DNA of 64,000 bases from Polaribacter sp. Z022 (GCF_023555495.1 NZ_JALCZO010000004.1:1-64000), one strand, 5' to 3'. Numbered from the stretch's first letter, positions 43,180 through 51,907 are shown. Notes: generated by a model from the letters alone, not told the origin. Translations and numbers: made by a program.

Positions 43180-45146
43180 TTTGCTTCTTTTTTAAATGTG
43201 AAATAAAAAGTTGTTCCTAAATTAGGTTTACTTTCTAACCAAATTCTACCTCCATATAATTCTATAATTTTTTTAATTATAGATAAACCAATACCTGTAG
43301 AATCTTTTCTTTTGTTTAATGAATGGAATACTTTAAAAATCTTATCATGATATTTTTCTTCTATTCCAATACCATTGTCTTTTATTGAAAACTGATGGTA
43401 TTCTCCATCATCAACATAATCTATATCTATTATACCAACTTCTTTATCACAAAATTTAATTGCATTACTCATAAAATTTTGAAATACTTGTTGAAACTTG
43501 GTTTTATCACCTTTTACAATTGGTAATTTATTTAAAATATTTATTGATATATTTTCTGGAACGTATAAAAAGTTTTTTAATACGTTAACTGTGTTATTTA
43601 AATCAACCTCTTCTTCTTCTGCTATTGTAGCACCTGCACTAGAGTATTCTAACACGTTAGAAATCAATGTTTCCATTGTTTCTACTGTATTTTCAATGAG
43701 ATCAAAATTTTGAAGAGTCATATCATCAAATTTATCTTGATTATCAGATTTAATCCAAGAAACTAAAGCATCTATACTTCTTAATGGAGATTTTAAATCA
43801 TGAGAAACTATATGAGCATATTCATATAATTCTTGATTTCTATCTTCTAACTCTTTTAATATTTTTTCTTTTTGTAACTGTAGTTTTTTAAGTTCTGTTA
43901 TATCTAAATGAATACCTATTGCACCTATAACTTCACCCTTTATATTATAGTTAGGAGCATTACTAACTAACCAATGTCTATATTCTCCTCTACCACATTT
44001 TGTTTTAATTTCGTAAGTACTAGATTCTCCAATTTGATTAATGTTTAAATCACTAGAATCTACTTTTTTAGAAGTGTTTTCTACAGGAAAAACTTCTCTT
44101 TCAACTTTACCTATTAAATCTTCTTCTTCATAACCAGACATTTCTAAGAAACTCTGATTTACCATTAAAATTTCTTCATTAGTATTAATTTCTACTAATC
44201 CTAAATTCATGTTGGCAATTATGCTACTATACTTTTCTTTTTCTGCCTCTATACTTAAATTATAATTCTTTTCTAGAGTAACATCTCTAAAAGTCCATAA
44301 GAAGCCATTTATTTTACCTTCTACAATTATTGGTGTATAGTTTCTTTCTAGAATTTTACCATCAACCATTTCTAATTGATCTCCAAAAACTGCTATTTTG
44401 TTTTCAACAATTTCATTCATTCTCATAACAAATGAATCGGGGTTTTTAAATTTAACCTTATTCATTTCAGAGGCAACACCACAATCCATTCCTATTAAAT
44501 CTTGTGGTTGAGCATCTACATTAAGTAATTCGCAAAATTTTGTATTAGATAAAACTATTTTACGGTTTTCATCTTCTAGAATGATACCACTATTAAGGTT
44601 TAAAACTAAAGCAGAAAGTCTATTTTTAGCTTCTATAACTAGATTTCTAGATTCTTTATCTTTGGTAATATCTCTAATTATTCCTTGTGCAGCAATAGGT
44701 TTTTTATTTTTATCGTATACAATTGTAGCATTTATTTGTATCCATCTAATATCTTTACTTTTAGTGTAAATTCTAGCAGTAAAATCATTAAAAAAACCTT
44801 TTTCATATAAATTAGTAAAAGACTTATAAGTATATTCTACATCTTTTTCATAAATTATATCAGTAACATTAAATTTTTCTTTTCTTATATCATAACCAAA
44901 TAACTCAACAGCAACATCGTTCATCTTTAAAACATTCCCAAAGAGATCCATGGCAACATAGGCATCATTAATGTTTTCAAAAATACCTTTAAGTGTAGAA
45001 GACTTTTCATCTAAAAGATCTTTTAATTCTTGAGAAATTTCATATAACTCTCTTGACTTTTCTTCAAGAATTCTTTCAGCAGATTTCCTTGCAGCTTTTT
45101 CACGCTTTAGGGCACGCTGTAATATTTCTACTTGGTTCTGACTCAT
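43176..45146 (-). CDS. Triple-PAS sensor histidine kinase
   Basis: Kinase of 656 residues without membrane helices. An N-terminal coiled coil (1-50, LQRALKREKAARKSAERILEE) precedes three PAS domains (about 55-165, 175-295 and 305-425) and the H-box VSHDLKSPLRS with His449. The HATPase domain has NAIKF, DNGIGI and GIGLSIIKK. The PAS domains have no signature that fixes a ligand. The kinase follows the H-NOX gene with a one-base overlap; H-NOX proteins are known to control the activity of adjacent kinases, so NO-dependent control is the leading idea. Confidence 0.92.
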   Translation of the reverse strand: MSQNQVEILQRALKREKAARKSAERILEEKSRELYEISQELKDLLDEKSSTLKGIFENINDAYVAMDLFGNVLKMNDVAVELFGYDIRKEKFNVTDIIYEKDVEYTYKSFTNLYEKGFFNDFTARIYTKSKDIRWIQINATIVYDKNKKPIAAQGIIRDITKDKESRNLVIEAKNRLSALVLNLNSGIILEDENRKIVLSNTKFCELLNVDAQPQDLIGMDCGVASEMNKVKFKNPDSFVMRMNEIVENKIAVFGDQLEMVDGKILERNYTPIIVEGKINGFLWTFRDVTLEKNYNLSIEAEKEKYSSIIANMNLGLVEINTNEEILMVNQSFLEMSGYEEEDLIGKVEREVFPVENTSKKVDSSDLNINQIGESSTYEIKTKCGRGEYRHWLVSNAPNYNIKGEVIGAIGIHLDITELKKLQLQKEKILKELEDRNQELYEYAHIVSHDLKSPLRSIDALVSWIKSDNQDKFDDMTLQNFDLIENTVETMETLISNVLEYSSAGATIAEEEEVDLNNTVNVLKNFLYVPENISINILNKLPIVKGDKTKFQQVFQNFMSNAIKFCDKEVGIIDIDYVDDGEYHQFSIKDNGIGIEEKYHDKIFKVFHSLNKRKDSTGIGLSIIKKIIELYGGRIWLESKPNLGTTFYFTFKKEAK

Positions 45147-45685
45147 TAGTTTTTGTTTACAATAAACTTAACTTCTGTTCCGTCTTCTTTTATTTTTTCA
45201 AGAACAATAGATGCTGTACTATTAAAATGCTCGAAAGTTTTATTCATTAAACCTAGTCCAAAATGGTGCATTGCTCTACTAGATTTATAAATCATTATTA
45301 AAGAATTTTCTGTTTGTTTTTCTATAATAAAAGTAGGCAATTCTGCATCTGGATATATTTTTTGCACTTCTACATGGATATGGTTTTCTATGGAAGCCAA
45401 CATTTCTATAGGATCATTATAAGTTGCTAATAACCCTGGATAACTAGTTTCTATAACAGAAAAAAAGTGTTCTGCATAAACTAATAATAAATCATCTGTA
45501 GAAATACCTGTATTGTTACTTAAGTTTGTAAGCAATTGAAGCATTTCTGAAAAACTATATGTACCAATAGATGTGTAAATTCCTTCTGATTCTAATTTAG
45601 ATTGAGAAATAATTTTATCAACCATTTCTAACCCAAATTTTTCTTCGACTAAATCTAAAAATTCTGTAAAAACAATTCCTTTCAT
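45146..45685 (-). CDS. H-NOX haem nitric oxide/oxygen-binding sensor
   Basis: Stand-alone H-NOX protein of 179 residues. The start MKGIVFTEFLDLVEEKFG is family-typical. The proximal haem ligand is His104 in NHIHVEVQKIYPDAELP, and the propionate-binding YxSxR motif is Tyr133-Ser135-Arg137 (IYKSSR), so the haem site appears intact. No distal Tyr is evident near residue 140 (MHHFGLG), which favours NO over O2 binding (family-based inference). In other bacteria such proteins sense NO and modulate an adjoining kinase. Next to the PAS kinase and one base after the receiver gene. Confidence 0.92.
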   Translation of the reverse strand: MKGIVFTEFLDLVEEKFGLEMVDKIISQSKLESEGIYTSIGTYSFSEMLQLLTNLSNNTGISTDDLLLVYAEHFFSVIETSYPGLLATYNDPIEMLASIENHIHVEVQKIYPDAELPTFIIEKQTENSLIMIYKSSRAMHHFGLGLMNKTFEHFNSTASIVLEKIKEDGTEVKFIVNKN

Positions 45686-45686
45686 T

Positions 45687-46100
45687 TTAAACCTTTTTTA
45701 ACTCAATTAAACTCCAGTAATTTAAAACTGCTTCAATTTTTTTAACATAATCATCATATTTCAAAGGTTTTAAAACATAACCAGAAATACCAATTCTATA
45801 ACACTCTAAAAGATCTTTTTGGTTATCAGAAGTAGTTAAAATAATTATTGGAATATGCTTAAATTCATCTGTATCTTTTATGATAGTTAAAAACTCGATA
45901 CCACTCATTTTAGGCATGTTTAAATCTAATAAAATTATATCAGGATATTTAGATTTATCTTCTAAAATTTTTAATGCCTCTTCACCATTTTTCGCTTCCT
46001 GCATTGTATGATCTAATTTTAAAAATGAAATGGTTCTTTTCATTTTCATAATTTCAATTAGATTGTCTTCAATTAACAATACTTTTAAGTTTTTAGCCAT
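45687..46100 (-). CDS. CheY/Rcp1-like single-domain response regulator
   Basis: Receiver-only protein of 137 residues: VLLIEDN, phospho-acceptor Asp59 (IILLDLNMP), Thr in LTTSDNQKD, and Lys111 in YVLKPLKYDD. The inserted EDKSKYPD and DTDEFKHIP loops are those of the Rcp1 type. With no output domain it should act as a phosphate carrier or sink between kinases and Hpt. It is the first gene of the seven-gene operon. Confidence 0.92.
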   Translation of the reverse strand: MAKNLKVLLIEDNLIEIMKMKRTISFLKLDHTMQEAKNGEEALKILEDKSKYPDIILLDLNMPKMSGIEFLTIIKDTDEFKHIPIIILTTSDNQKDLLECYRIGISGYVLKPLKYDDYVKKIEAVLNYWSLIELKKV

Positions 46101-46129
46101 TTTGTTAGGTTTTACTATTTAATTTTACA

Positions 46130-46137
46130 CTAAAATA
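46130..46137 (-). promoter_or_regulatory. Possible -7 element of the NO-type phosphorelay operon
   Basis: Minus-strand TATTTTAG (one mismatch to TAnnTTTG), about 30 bases upstream of the receiver ATG and below the direct repeats. Confidence 0.4.
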
Positions 46138-46182
46138 AGTCATTAAAAAGCATTGAAAATACCTACGTGTTTAACTAAATGA

Positions 46183-46217
46183 AAAGTGTAGGTGAAAAGC
46201 GATAAAGTGTAGACGAA
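46183..46217. promoter_or_regulatory. Direct repeat, 21-base period, candidate LytTR operator
   Basis: AAAGTGTAGGTGAA (46183-46196) and AAAGTGTAGACGAA (46204-46217) differ at two of 14 positions and start 21 bases apart, two helical turns. LytTR regulators (AgrA, ComE type) bind paired direct repeats with about this period. The pair lies upstream of the operon that encodes a LytTR regulator. An inverted half-site-like ACCTAC word lies nearby at 46161-46166. Confidence 0.5.
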
Positions 46218-46237
46218 TGGAAATGGAAAAAAGTATA

Positions 46238-46705
46238 TTATGAGATTAATTTATTAAAATATTCGAAGATTTCTCCTTTAGATAAAGAGCTTCCCTTTTC
46301 CAACAAATCAAAGATTTCTAAATTTCTTTCAGAGGTATATGGTTTAGAACCTTTAAAAATATCTACAGAATTATCCATTGGATTTTTCATTAACCATTCA
46401 AATCCATTTTGTTCTAATAAATTAATATCCCAATTAATTTTTATAGCAATTCTATGTATTTCAATTTCATCAAATTTAAATAGGTTTACAGAAGTTTTTG
46501 AGAAATGTTCTACATATTTAGTCTTGGTAAGTACATCATCCCAAACAACATCAGAAAATACATTCATAACATCTTCTGCAACTTTGTTATTTTCTTTTTT
46601 AATTTGTGTCCATTCATTTACATCTATACTTTGCGTTGCTAAAAAACGAGCAAATTCTTCATGCAAACTTTCAAATTGTTCTTTGGTAAGTTGTCTATAT
46701 TTCAT
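46238..46705 (-). CDS. DUF6495-like protein
   Basis: Cytoplasmic protein of 155 residues, starting MKYRQLTKEQFESLHEEFARFLATQ and ending NLEIFDLLEKGSSLSKGEIFEYFNKLIS. It looks like the flavobacterial family I know as DUF6495; the family assignment is by memory of its start and end. No catalytic motif is visible and the function is unknown. It is transcribed alone from a TATTTTTG element that lies right after the ribosomal-protein operon terminator. Confidence 0.65.
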   Translation of the reverse strand: MKYRQLTKEQFESLHEEFARFLATQSIDVNEWTQIKKENNKVAEDVMNVFSDVVWDDVLTKTKYVEHFSKTSVNLFKFDEIEIHRIAIKINWDINLLEQNGFEWLMKNPMDNSVDIFKGSKPYTSERNLEIFDLLEKGSSLSKGEIFEYFNKLIS

Positions 46706-46723
46706 TTTGTTTTATTTCGATAT

Positions 46724-46731
46724 CAAAAATA
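46724..46731 (-). promoter_or_regulatory. Promoter -7 element of the DUF6495-like gene
   Basis: Exact minus-strand TATTTTTG, 18 bases before the ATG and directly after the terminator T-tract. Confidence 0.65.
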
Positions 46732-46761
46732 AAAAAGCTCGTTATTTCTAACGAGCTTTTT
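46732..46761 (-). terminator. Terminator of the rpsF-rpsR-rplI operon
   Basis: Stem AAAAAGCTCGTTA / TAACGAGCTTTTT with a 4-base loop; T run on the minus strand. Confidence 0.88.
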
Positions 46762-46784
46762 ATAAAAATTTTAAAAGTTAATTA

Positions 46785-47231
46785 CTATTCAGCAATTACT
46801 TCAAAAGAAATTTCAGCAACTACAGATCTGTGTAATCTTACAGATGCATCATATTTACCTAATCTTTTTACATTACCACCTGTAACTTTGATAAATTTCT
46901 TATCAATTTCTGTACCTGCTTTAGATAATGCTGCAGCTAAATCAATGTTGTTAACAGAACCAAACAATTTGTCTCCTGAACCTGTTTTAGATGCAATTTT
47001 AATTTCATATCCTTTAATTGTTTCTGCAATTGCATTTGCATCTTCAATTAATTTTGCTTCTTTGTAAGCACGTTGTTTTAAGTTCTCTGCTAAAACTTTC
47101 TTTGCAGATGAAGTAGCTAAAACTGCTTGTCCTGTAGGGATTAAAAAGTTTCTACCATAACCATTTTTTACAGTTACAACATCATCTTTAAATCCTAAAT
47201 TTTCTACGTCTTGTCTTAATATCAATTCCAT
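46785..47231 (-). CDS. rplI: 50S ribosomal protein L9
   Basis: Protein bL9, 148 residues, binding 23S rRNA at the base of the L1 stalk. The N-terminal domain MELILRQDVENLGFKDDVVTVKNGYGRNFLIPTGQA is typical, followed by the long helix and the C-terminal domain (IKGYEIKIASKTGSGDKLFGSVNNIDL). Last gene of the rpsF-rpsR-rplI operon, before the terminator. Confidence 0.98.
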   Translation of the reverse strand: MELILRQDVENLGFKDDVVTVKNGYGRNFLIPTGQAVLATSSAKKVLAENLKQRAYKEAKLIEDANAIAETIKGYEIKIASKTGSGDKLFGSVNNIDLAAALSKAGTEIDKKFIKVTGGNVKRLGKYDASVRLHRSVVAEISFEVIAE

Positions 47232-47246
47232 GTCTCTACCTCTTTA

Positions 47247-47543
47247 TTATTTTAACATATCTCCAACGTAAGGCATTAACGCTAAATGACGCGCTCTTTT
47301 AATTGCTTGCGCAACTTTACGTTGATATTTTAATGAAGTTCCTGTTAAACGTCTTGGTAAAATTTTACCTTGCTCGTTTACTAAATACATTAAGAAATCT
47401 GCATCTTTATAATCGATATATTTAATATCTTTCTTTTTAAATCTACAGTATTTTGCTTCTTTTTTAGTATCTATATCTAATGGCGTTAAATATCTAACGT
47501 CAGCAGATTTACCTCCTTTTGCTTGTTGTTCTATTGATGCCAT
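47247..47543 (-). CDS. rpsR: 30S ribosomal protein S18
   Basis: Protein bS18, 98 residues. The core [60 protein letters not shown] is canonical, with an N-terminal extension ([24 protein letters not shown]) common in Bacteroidota. It sits between rpsF and rplI with short gaps (3 and 15 bases). Confidence 0.98.
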   Translation of the reverse strand: MASIEQQAKGGKSADVRYLTPLDIDTKKEAKYCRFKKKDIKYIDYKDADFLMYLVNEQGKILPRRLTGTSLKYQRKVAQAIKRARHLALMPYVGDMLK

Positions 47544-47546
47544 TTT

Positions 47547-47888
47547 TTATTTTTTTGAAGATTTAACACGTTCACTTCTTACTTTAGCCCAAGCTGCAGC
47601 ATGTTTGTCTAATTTAACAGAAAGGTAACGCATAACGCTATCATCTCTTCTAAATTCTAATTCAAACGCAGAAATTTCTTCTCCAGCAACTTTGTACTCT
47701 AATAAATGGTAAAAACCACTTTTTTTCTTTTGGATTGGGTAAGCTAATTTTTTTAAGCCCCAGTCCTCTTTTGAGATCATTTCAGCTCCTTTAGAAACTA
47801 AATAATCTTCGAACTTTTGTACTGTCTCCTTTATCTGAGTATCAGATAAAACGGGATTCAAAATGAAAACAGTTTCGTAATGATTCAT
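47547..47888 (-). CDS. rpsF: 30S ribosomal protein S6
   Basis: Protein bS6, 113 residues, partner of bS18 in the platform of the small subunit. The start MNHYETVFILNPVLSDTQIKETVQKFEDYL and the KEDWGLKKLAYPIQKKKSGFYHLLEY core are canonical. First gene of the operon, with a TATATTTG element about 33 bases upstream. Confidence 0.98.
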   Translation of the reverse strand: MNHYETVFILNPVLSDTQIKETVQKFEDYLVSKGAEMISKEDWGLKKLAYPIQKKKSGFYHLLEYKVAGEEISAFELEFRRDDSVMRYLSVKLDKHAAAWAKVRSERVKSSKK

Positions 47889-47920
47889 AATTAAATATTT
47901 ATTGTTTATTTTAAAGGCTG

Positions 47921-47928
47921 CAAATATA
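47921..47928 (-). promoter_or_regulatory. Promoter -7 element of the rpsF operon
   Basis: Exact minus-strand TATATTTG, giving a leader of about 27 bases. Confidence 0.68.
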
Positions 47929-48030
47929 ATAACTTTTTTACATTTTGAACCATCTTTTTTACATTAAAATAATTTTGATAAAAAAGTTAAAACAAACAGT
48001 TAACTTACTGATAAGCAATTATTTTACAAA

Positions 48031-48070
48031 TAAAAAAACCTCCAGATTGGAAACACAACAACCCTGGAGG
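48031..48070 (-). terminator. Terminator of the short alanine dehydrogenase gene
   Basis: GC-rich stem CCTCCAG / CTGGAGG with an 18-base loop, followed on the minus strand by seven T. Unusually large loop for an intrinsic terminator. Confidence 0.82.
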
Positions 48071-48109
48071 CAAAATCAAATGATTTAAATTTACTTGTAA
48101 AGAAGCTAA

Positions 48110-49210
48110 TTAAGCTTCAAAGGCCTCTAAATGAAAGGCTTCACTAATTTCTTTATAAACAATTTTTCCATTAACAATATTTACTCCTTTTGCAAGAGAT
48201 TTATCTTTAGAACAAGCTTCTTCCCAACCGTTATTGGCTAAGTTTAAAATATAAGGTAATGTTACATTTGTTAATGCTATTGTTGATGTATATGGTACAG
48301 CTCCTGGCATATTTGCTACACAATAATGTACTACATCATCTATAATATAAGTTGGGTTTTCATGAGTTGTTGCTTTTGTTGTTTCAAAACATCCTCCTTG
48401 ATCTACAGCTACATCTACCACTACTGTACCTGGTCTCATGTCTTTTAACATATCTTTTGTTATTAATTTTGGAGCTTTTCCTCCTTTAACTAATACTCCT
48501 CCAATTATTAAATCATGAGTTTTTATATGTTGTTTTATACTGTATTCACTAGAAAAAGCTGTAACAACATGATTTGGTAAAACATCATTTACATATCGTA
48601 AACGTTTCATGTTTATATCCATAATTGTTACATGAGCACCTAAACCTGCTGCCATTTTTGCAGCCTGTACACCTACTACTCCAGCTCCTAAAACCAATAC
48701 TTTACCTGGTGCAACTCCTGGAACACCTCCTAGTAAAATTCCTCTTCCTTTAATTGGTTTTTCTAAATATTTTGCTCCTTGTTGTATAGCCATTCTACCA
48801 GCTACTTCAGACATAGGTGTTAATAAAGGTAATGTTCCTTCTTCATCTTCTACAGTTTCATAAGCTATACAAACAGCTTTACTTTCTATCATTGCTTTAG
48901 TTAAAGGCTCACTTGATGCAAAATGGAAATATGTAAAAACAATTTGGTTTTCTTTAATTAATGGATATTCAGATGCAATAGGCTCTTTTACTTTTACAAT
49001 CATTTCACTTTGATTGTAAACATCTTCTATTGTAGGTAAAATAGTTGCTCCTACTTTAATGTAATCTGCATCAAAAAAACCACTTCCTTCTCCTGCAGTG
49101 GCTTGTACATATACAGTATGGTTGTTTTTTATTAAAGAGTATACACCTGCTGGTGTCATACCAACTCTACTCTCATTATTCTTAATTTCTTTAGGAATTC
49201 CAATTTTCAT
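48110..49210 (-). CDS. ald: Alanine dehydrogenase (canonical form)
   Basis: NAD-dependent alanine dehydrogenase, 366 residues. N-terminal MKIGIPKEIKNNESRVGMTPAGV, TLLTPMSEVAGRMAIQQGAK-type stretch, GVPGVAPGKVLVLGAGVVGVQAAKMAAGLGA for NAD, and HYCVANMPGAVPYTSTIALTN. Closer to classical Ald than the 398-residue copy at 20317. It links alanine to pyruvate and ammonia for nitrogen and carbon use. Monocistronic, with an inverted repeat 42-69 bases before the ATG and a strong terminator. Confidence 0.95.
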   Translation of the reverse strand: MKIGIPKEIKNNESRVGMTPAGVYSLIKNNHTVYVQATAGEGSGFFDADYIKVGATILPTIEDVYNQSEMIVKVKEPIASEYPLIKENQIVFTYFHFASSEPLTKAMIESKAVCIAYETVEDEEGTLPLLTPMSEVAGRMAIQQGAKYLEKPIKGRGILLGGVPGVAPGKVLVLGAGVVGVQAAKMAAGLGAHVTIMDINMKRLRYVNDVLPNHVVTAFSSEYSIKQHIKTHDLIIGGVLVKGGKAPKLITKDMLKDMRPGTVVVDVAVDQGGCFETTKATTHENPTYIIDDVVHYCVANMPGAVPYTSTIALTNVTLPYILNLANNGWEEACSKDKSLAKGVNIVNGKIVYKEISEAFHLEAFEA

Positions 49211-49251
49211 TTTTGCTTTAATTTAGATATTTTAAGCAAGTAAATTTAAAA

Positions 49252-49279
49252 CCTTTTTGTTGAGAATTTAACAAAAAGG
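49252..49279. promoter_or_regulatory. Inverted repeat upstream of ald (operator or terminator)
   Basis: Perfect 10-bp arms CCTTTTTGTT / AACAAAAAGG with an 8-base loop, 42-69 bases upstream of the ald ATG. It could be an operator for ald, or the terminator of the upstream barrel/anti-sigma operon 137 bases away; on the minus strand it is followed by TTTTAAATTT. Confidence 0.55.
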
Positions 49280-49416
49280 CTTTAAATTGTTATTTTTATG
49301 AAAATAGTATTTTCTTGAATTTTTATTGATTATTTAAAATTATAAATAAGTTTAATTATCATATTATAAAAAAAGAAAGAAAACTTTAACATTTAGCAAA
49401 ATTTATAATATTGTAT

Positions 49417-50535
49417 TTAATTTAAATCTAAACGAATTCCTATAGAAATGTTTCTAGTTTCTGTATTTTTAAACAAAGGATTTAAATCATACTTTACATA
49501 TAAACTTGTAGATCTATATCCTAAATACGTACTTAATCCGTAATTAATAGTATTCATGTTATAGTTGTCTTTTTGAACTTCTTTAACATCTACTCCATTT
49601 ATATCTTTATATTCTAAATATTGTCTTGTTCCTAATTTAAAACCAACAAAACCACCTACACCAAATCTAACTGACTTGTTTGTTCTGTCTTTAACATAAT
49701 TATCGCTGTAAGTTTTATTTTTTGATAAATCCCACTCAAAATGTACAGGAAAATTCATTTGTACATGACGTAATCTACTTTCATCTAAAGGATTTGGAAA
49801 TGTTTGTATTTCTGTCATATCACCATTTTTCACATGGTATTTATTATTATCTAATCGTAAGTTATTCCATAGAAATGAAACTCCATATTTAAAATAAAAA
49901 ATACCTGGATTTTTATTCATTCTAGATTTCCATGTCCAACCAACTTCATAAAAATGAGATTGCCAAAGTTTATAATCAGAATCATTTAAAGATTCTATTT
50001 GTCCATATTCTAAAACATTATTTACCCCCATTGCAAAAACAAACTGACTTGTTGTTCTTCTACTTCTTCTATTAAAGTTTTTCTTTTTAGAATTGTTATG
50101 AATAACATTCTCATTTTCATTATCATTATCACCATTTAAGGTAAATCGAAAAGTTTTATTTCCAATAGTAAACGTACTTTCATCATCATCTTTGGTAGTG
50201 TCTACTTCTTCTGTACTAGCAATTTTTCCATTTGTTTTATCTTGAACTAATAATTGTAATAATTTTTCTTGTTCTCCAACCAACTTTTCAATTCTTCTTG
50301 CATGATAAGCTGCTACTTCTTTTTTGAAGTTATCTGCAGTTTCTTTAGTAATTTCTCCTTTTTCTAGTTTCTTATCAATTGAAATTACTTTTAATTTTAA
50401 TGAATCTTTTTGTGTTTTTGTTATGTATTCTATTCTTTTAGAAATTTTTGAAACTTCTTTTTCAAATGTTTTTTTCTCTTGAGATAAGGCAATAGTGGTG
50501 CTAAACAACACTAATATTAGTAGTATTCTTTTCAT
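49417..50535 (-). CDS. Exported coiled-coil/outer-membrane beta-barrel protein in a sigma-factor operon
   Basis: Protein of 372 residues with signal peptide MKRILLILVLFSTTIALSQ. Residues 20-115 are charged and coiled-coil forming (KISKRIEYITKTQKDSLKLKVISIDKK). The rest is barrel-like, with strands such as SQFVFAMGVNNVLEYG and SVRFGVGGFVGFKLGTR and the closing strand NISIGIRLDLN. Last gene after the sigma and anti-sigma genes, 30 bases on. It may be the envelope target of that regulator (inference). Confidence 0.75.
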   Translation of the reverse strand: MKRILLILVLFSTTIALSQEKKTFEKEVSKISKRIEYITKTQKDSLKLKVISIDKKLEKGEITKETADNFKKEVAAYHARRIEKLVGEQEKLLQLLVQDKTNGKIASTEEVDTTKDDDESTFTIGNKTFRFTLNGDNDNENENVIHNNSKKKNFNRRSRRTTSQFVFAMGVNNVLEYGQIESLNDSDYKLWQSHFYEVGWTWKSRMNKNPGIFYFKYGVSFLWNNLRLDNNKYHVKNGDMTEIQTFPNPLDESRLRHVQMNFPVHFEWDLSKNKTYSDNYVKDRTNKSVRFGVGGFVGFKLGTRQYLEYKDINGVDVKEVQKDNYNMNTINYGLSTYLGYRSTSLYVKYDLNPLFKNTETRNISIGIRLDLN

Positions 50536-50565
50536 TTTGTATGTTTTTAAAATTGTGTTTTTGTT

Positions 50566-51360
50566 TTAATTATTTCTACTTGCAAGGGCAGTTGCAATAT
50601 TTGAGACTCTTTTCTTAATAGATTTCATAAAGTTATTTTGAAAATCTTCTTCACCAATAGTACGTTCTACTTCTGCTAAAATTGAATTTGGATTTACTTT
50701 AATGTTCGATTTTTTGAGTTCACTTTCTATGGTTTTCAAAACATCGTTTCTTGTTAAATTATTATTAGCATAATATTCTTCTACTTGCTTTGGAGAATGT
50801 GTTACCGCGAATAACAAATCTTCACTATTAATTTTAATTCTACTATTAGGATCTTGTTTTTGTATTTTTATTACTCTATCCTTAACTGGTGTCACATTTA
50901 TACTATGCGTAATTTTAGTTTCTTTTTTTTCTACTTGAGCAACTAATGTATTTTTTTTACTTAATACTGGTTGTTTTAATTTCTTTGCTATAACTCTATT
51001 ATCGTTAACTTTTATTGACTTTTCTTCTACTTTTTCAACTTTTACAAGCGCTTCTTCAACAGGAACTTCATTTATAAATTCTTTAATTTTATGGTCTATT
51101 AAAACAGTATCTATTGGGTTATCTACTATTATAACATTTGGAGTTAATATTTCTTTATTAGAAGAAAAAATCTTAACTCCTATAGCAACCAATAATAAAA
51201 TACTTGCAGCTGCACCTATATAAAAAAACCAACCTCTTTTCTTTTGCTGTGGTTGCTCATCTAATTGAATTGATAAACGTTCCCAAGCAGAAGCTGAAGG
51301 CTTAAAAGTTCTGTTTTGTAACTTTTCTTTTATGTTATTGTCTAACTTATTTGTTTTCAT
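50566..51360 (-). CDS. Putative anti-sigma factor, membrane-anchored
   Basis: Protein of 264 residues with a cytoplasmic N-terminus (KLQNRTFKPSASAWERLSIQLDE), one membrane helix at about 44-66 (GWFFYIGAAASILLLVAIGVKIF) and a long periplasmic Lys/Val/Asn-rich part. The order sigma factor, then single-helix protein, then envelope protein, and the 14-base overlap with the sigma gene, suggest an anti-sigma factor. No zinc-binding anti-sigma motif is seen. Confidence 0.75.
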   Translation of the reverse strand: MKTNKLDNNIKEKLQNRTFKPSASAWERLSIQLDEQPQQKKRGWFFYIGAAASILLLVAIGVKIFSSNKEILTPNVIIVDNPIDTVLIDHKIKEFINEVPVEEALVKVEKVEEKSIKVNDNRVIAKKLKQPVLSKKNTLVAQVEKKETKITHSINVTPVKDRVIKIQKQDPNSRIKINSEDLLFAVTHSPKQVEEYYANNNLTRNDVLKTIESELKKSNIKVNPNSILAEVERTIGEEDFQNNFMKSIKKRVSNIATALASRNN

Positions 51361-51907
51361 GAATTGTTTTATTCATTTTATAATAATTTTCTTGCAATAT
51401 TTTTCGTGCTTTAAATAATTGCGATTTTGATGTACTTACAGAAATACCTAATTGTTCAGCAATTTCTGAATGTTTATAACCTTCAATGGCAAATAAATTA
51501 AACACCATTTTGTATCCTTCTGGTAACTTATCTATTAATTTTTGAATATCCTCTACAGTTGTATTTTCTAAGCTTTCTGTAGCAGAATCATTAAAAACAA
51601 AATCTTCATCAGATAAATCTACCAAGTTTTTTTTACGGAGATAAGAAATGCAAGTATTTACCATAATTCTACGAATCCAACCTTCAAAACTACCTTCGTG
51701 TTTAAACTTATGTAAATTGGTAAAAACCTTTAAAAAACCAGATAATAATAAATCTTCTGCATGATGCATGTCTTTTACATATTGCCTACAAACTCCCAAC
51801 ATTTTAGGAGAGTGCAACTCAAACAATTGTTGTTGCGCTTCTCTATTGTTGTTAATCGCTTTTTTAATAAGCGATTTTTGTTGGTTATGCAAGTTTATAA
51901 TTTTCAA
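51347..51907 (-). CDS. ECF-type RNA polymerase sigma factor, TTG start
   Basis: Sigma-70 family ECF factor of 186 residues. Region 2: QQLFELHSPKMLGVCRQYVKDMHHAEDLLLSGFLKVF and SFEGWIRRIMVNTCISYLRKK. Region 4: LPEGYKMVFNLFAIEGYKHSEIAEQLGISVSTSKSQLFKARKIL. No ATG fits; the next in-frame ATG is codon 36, inside region 2, and a stop lies 9 codons upstream. The start is therefore TTG at 51907, or TTG at 51892. A TATATTTG element lies about 28 bases upstream. Confidence 0.9.
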   Translation of the reverse strand: MKIINLHNQQKSLIKKAINNNREAQQQLFELHSPKMLGVCRQYVKDMHHAEDLLLSGFLKVFTNLHKFKHEGSFEGWIRRIMVNTCISYLRKKNLVDLSDEDFVFNDSATESLENTTVEDIQKLIDKLPEGYKMVFNLFAIEGYKHSEIAEQLGISVSTSKSQLFKARKILQENYYKMNKTIHENK

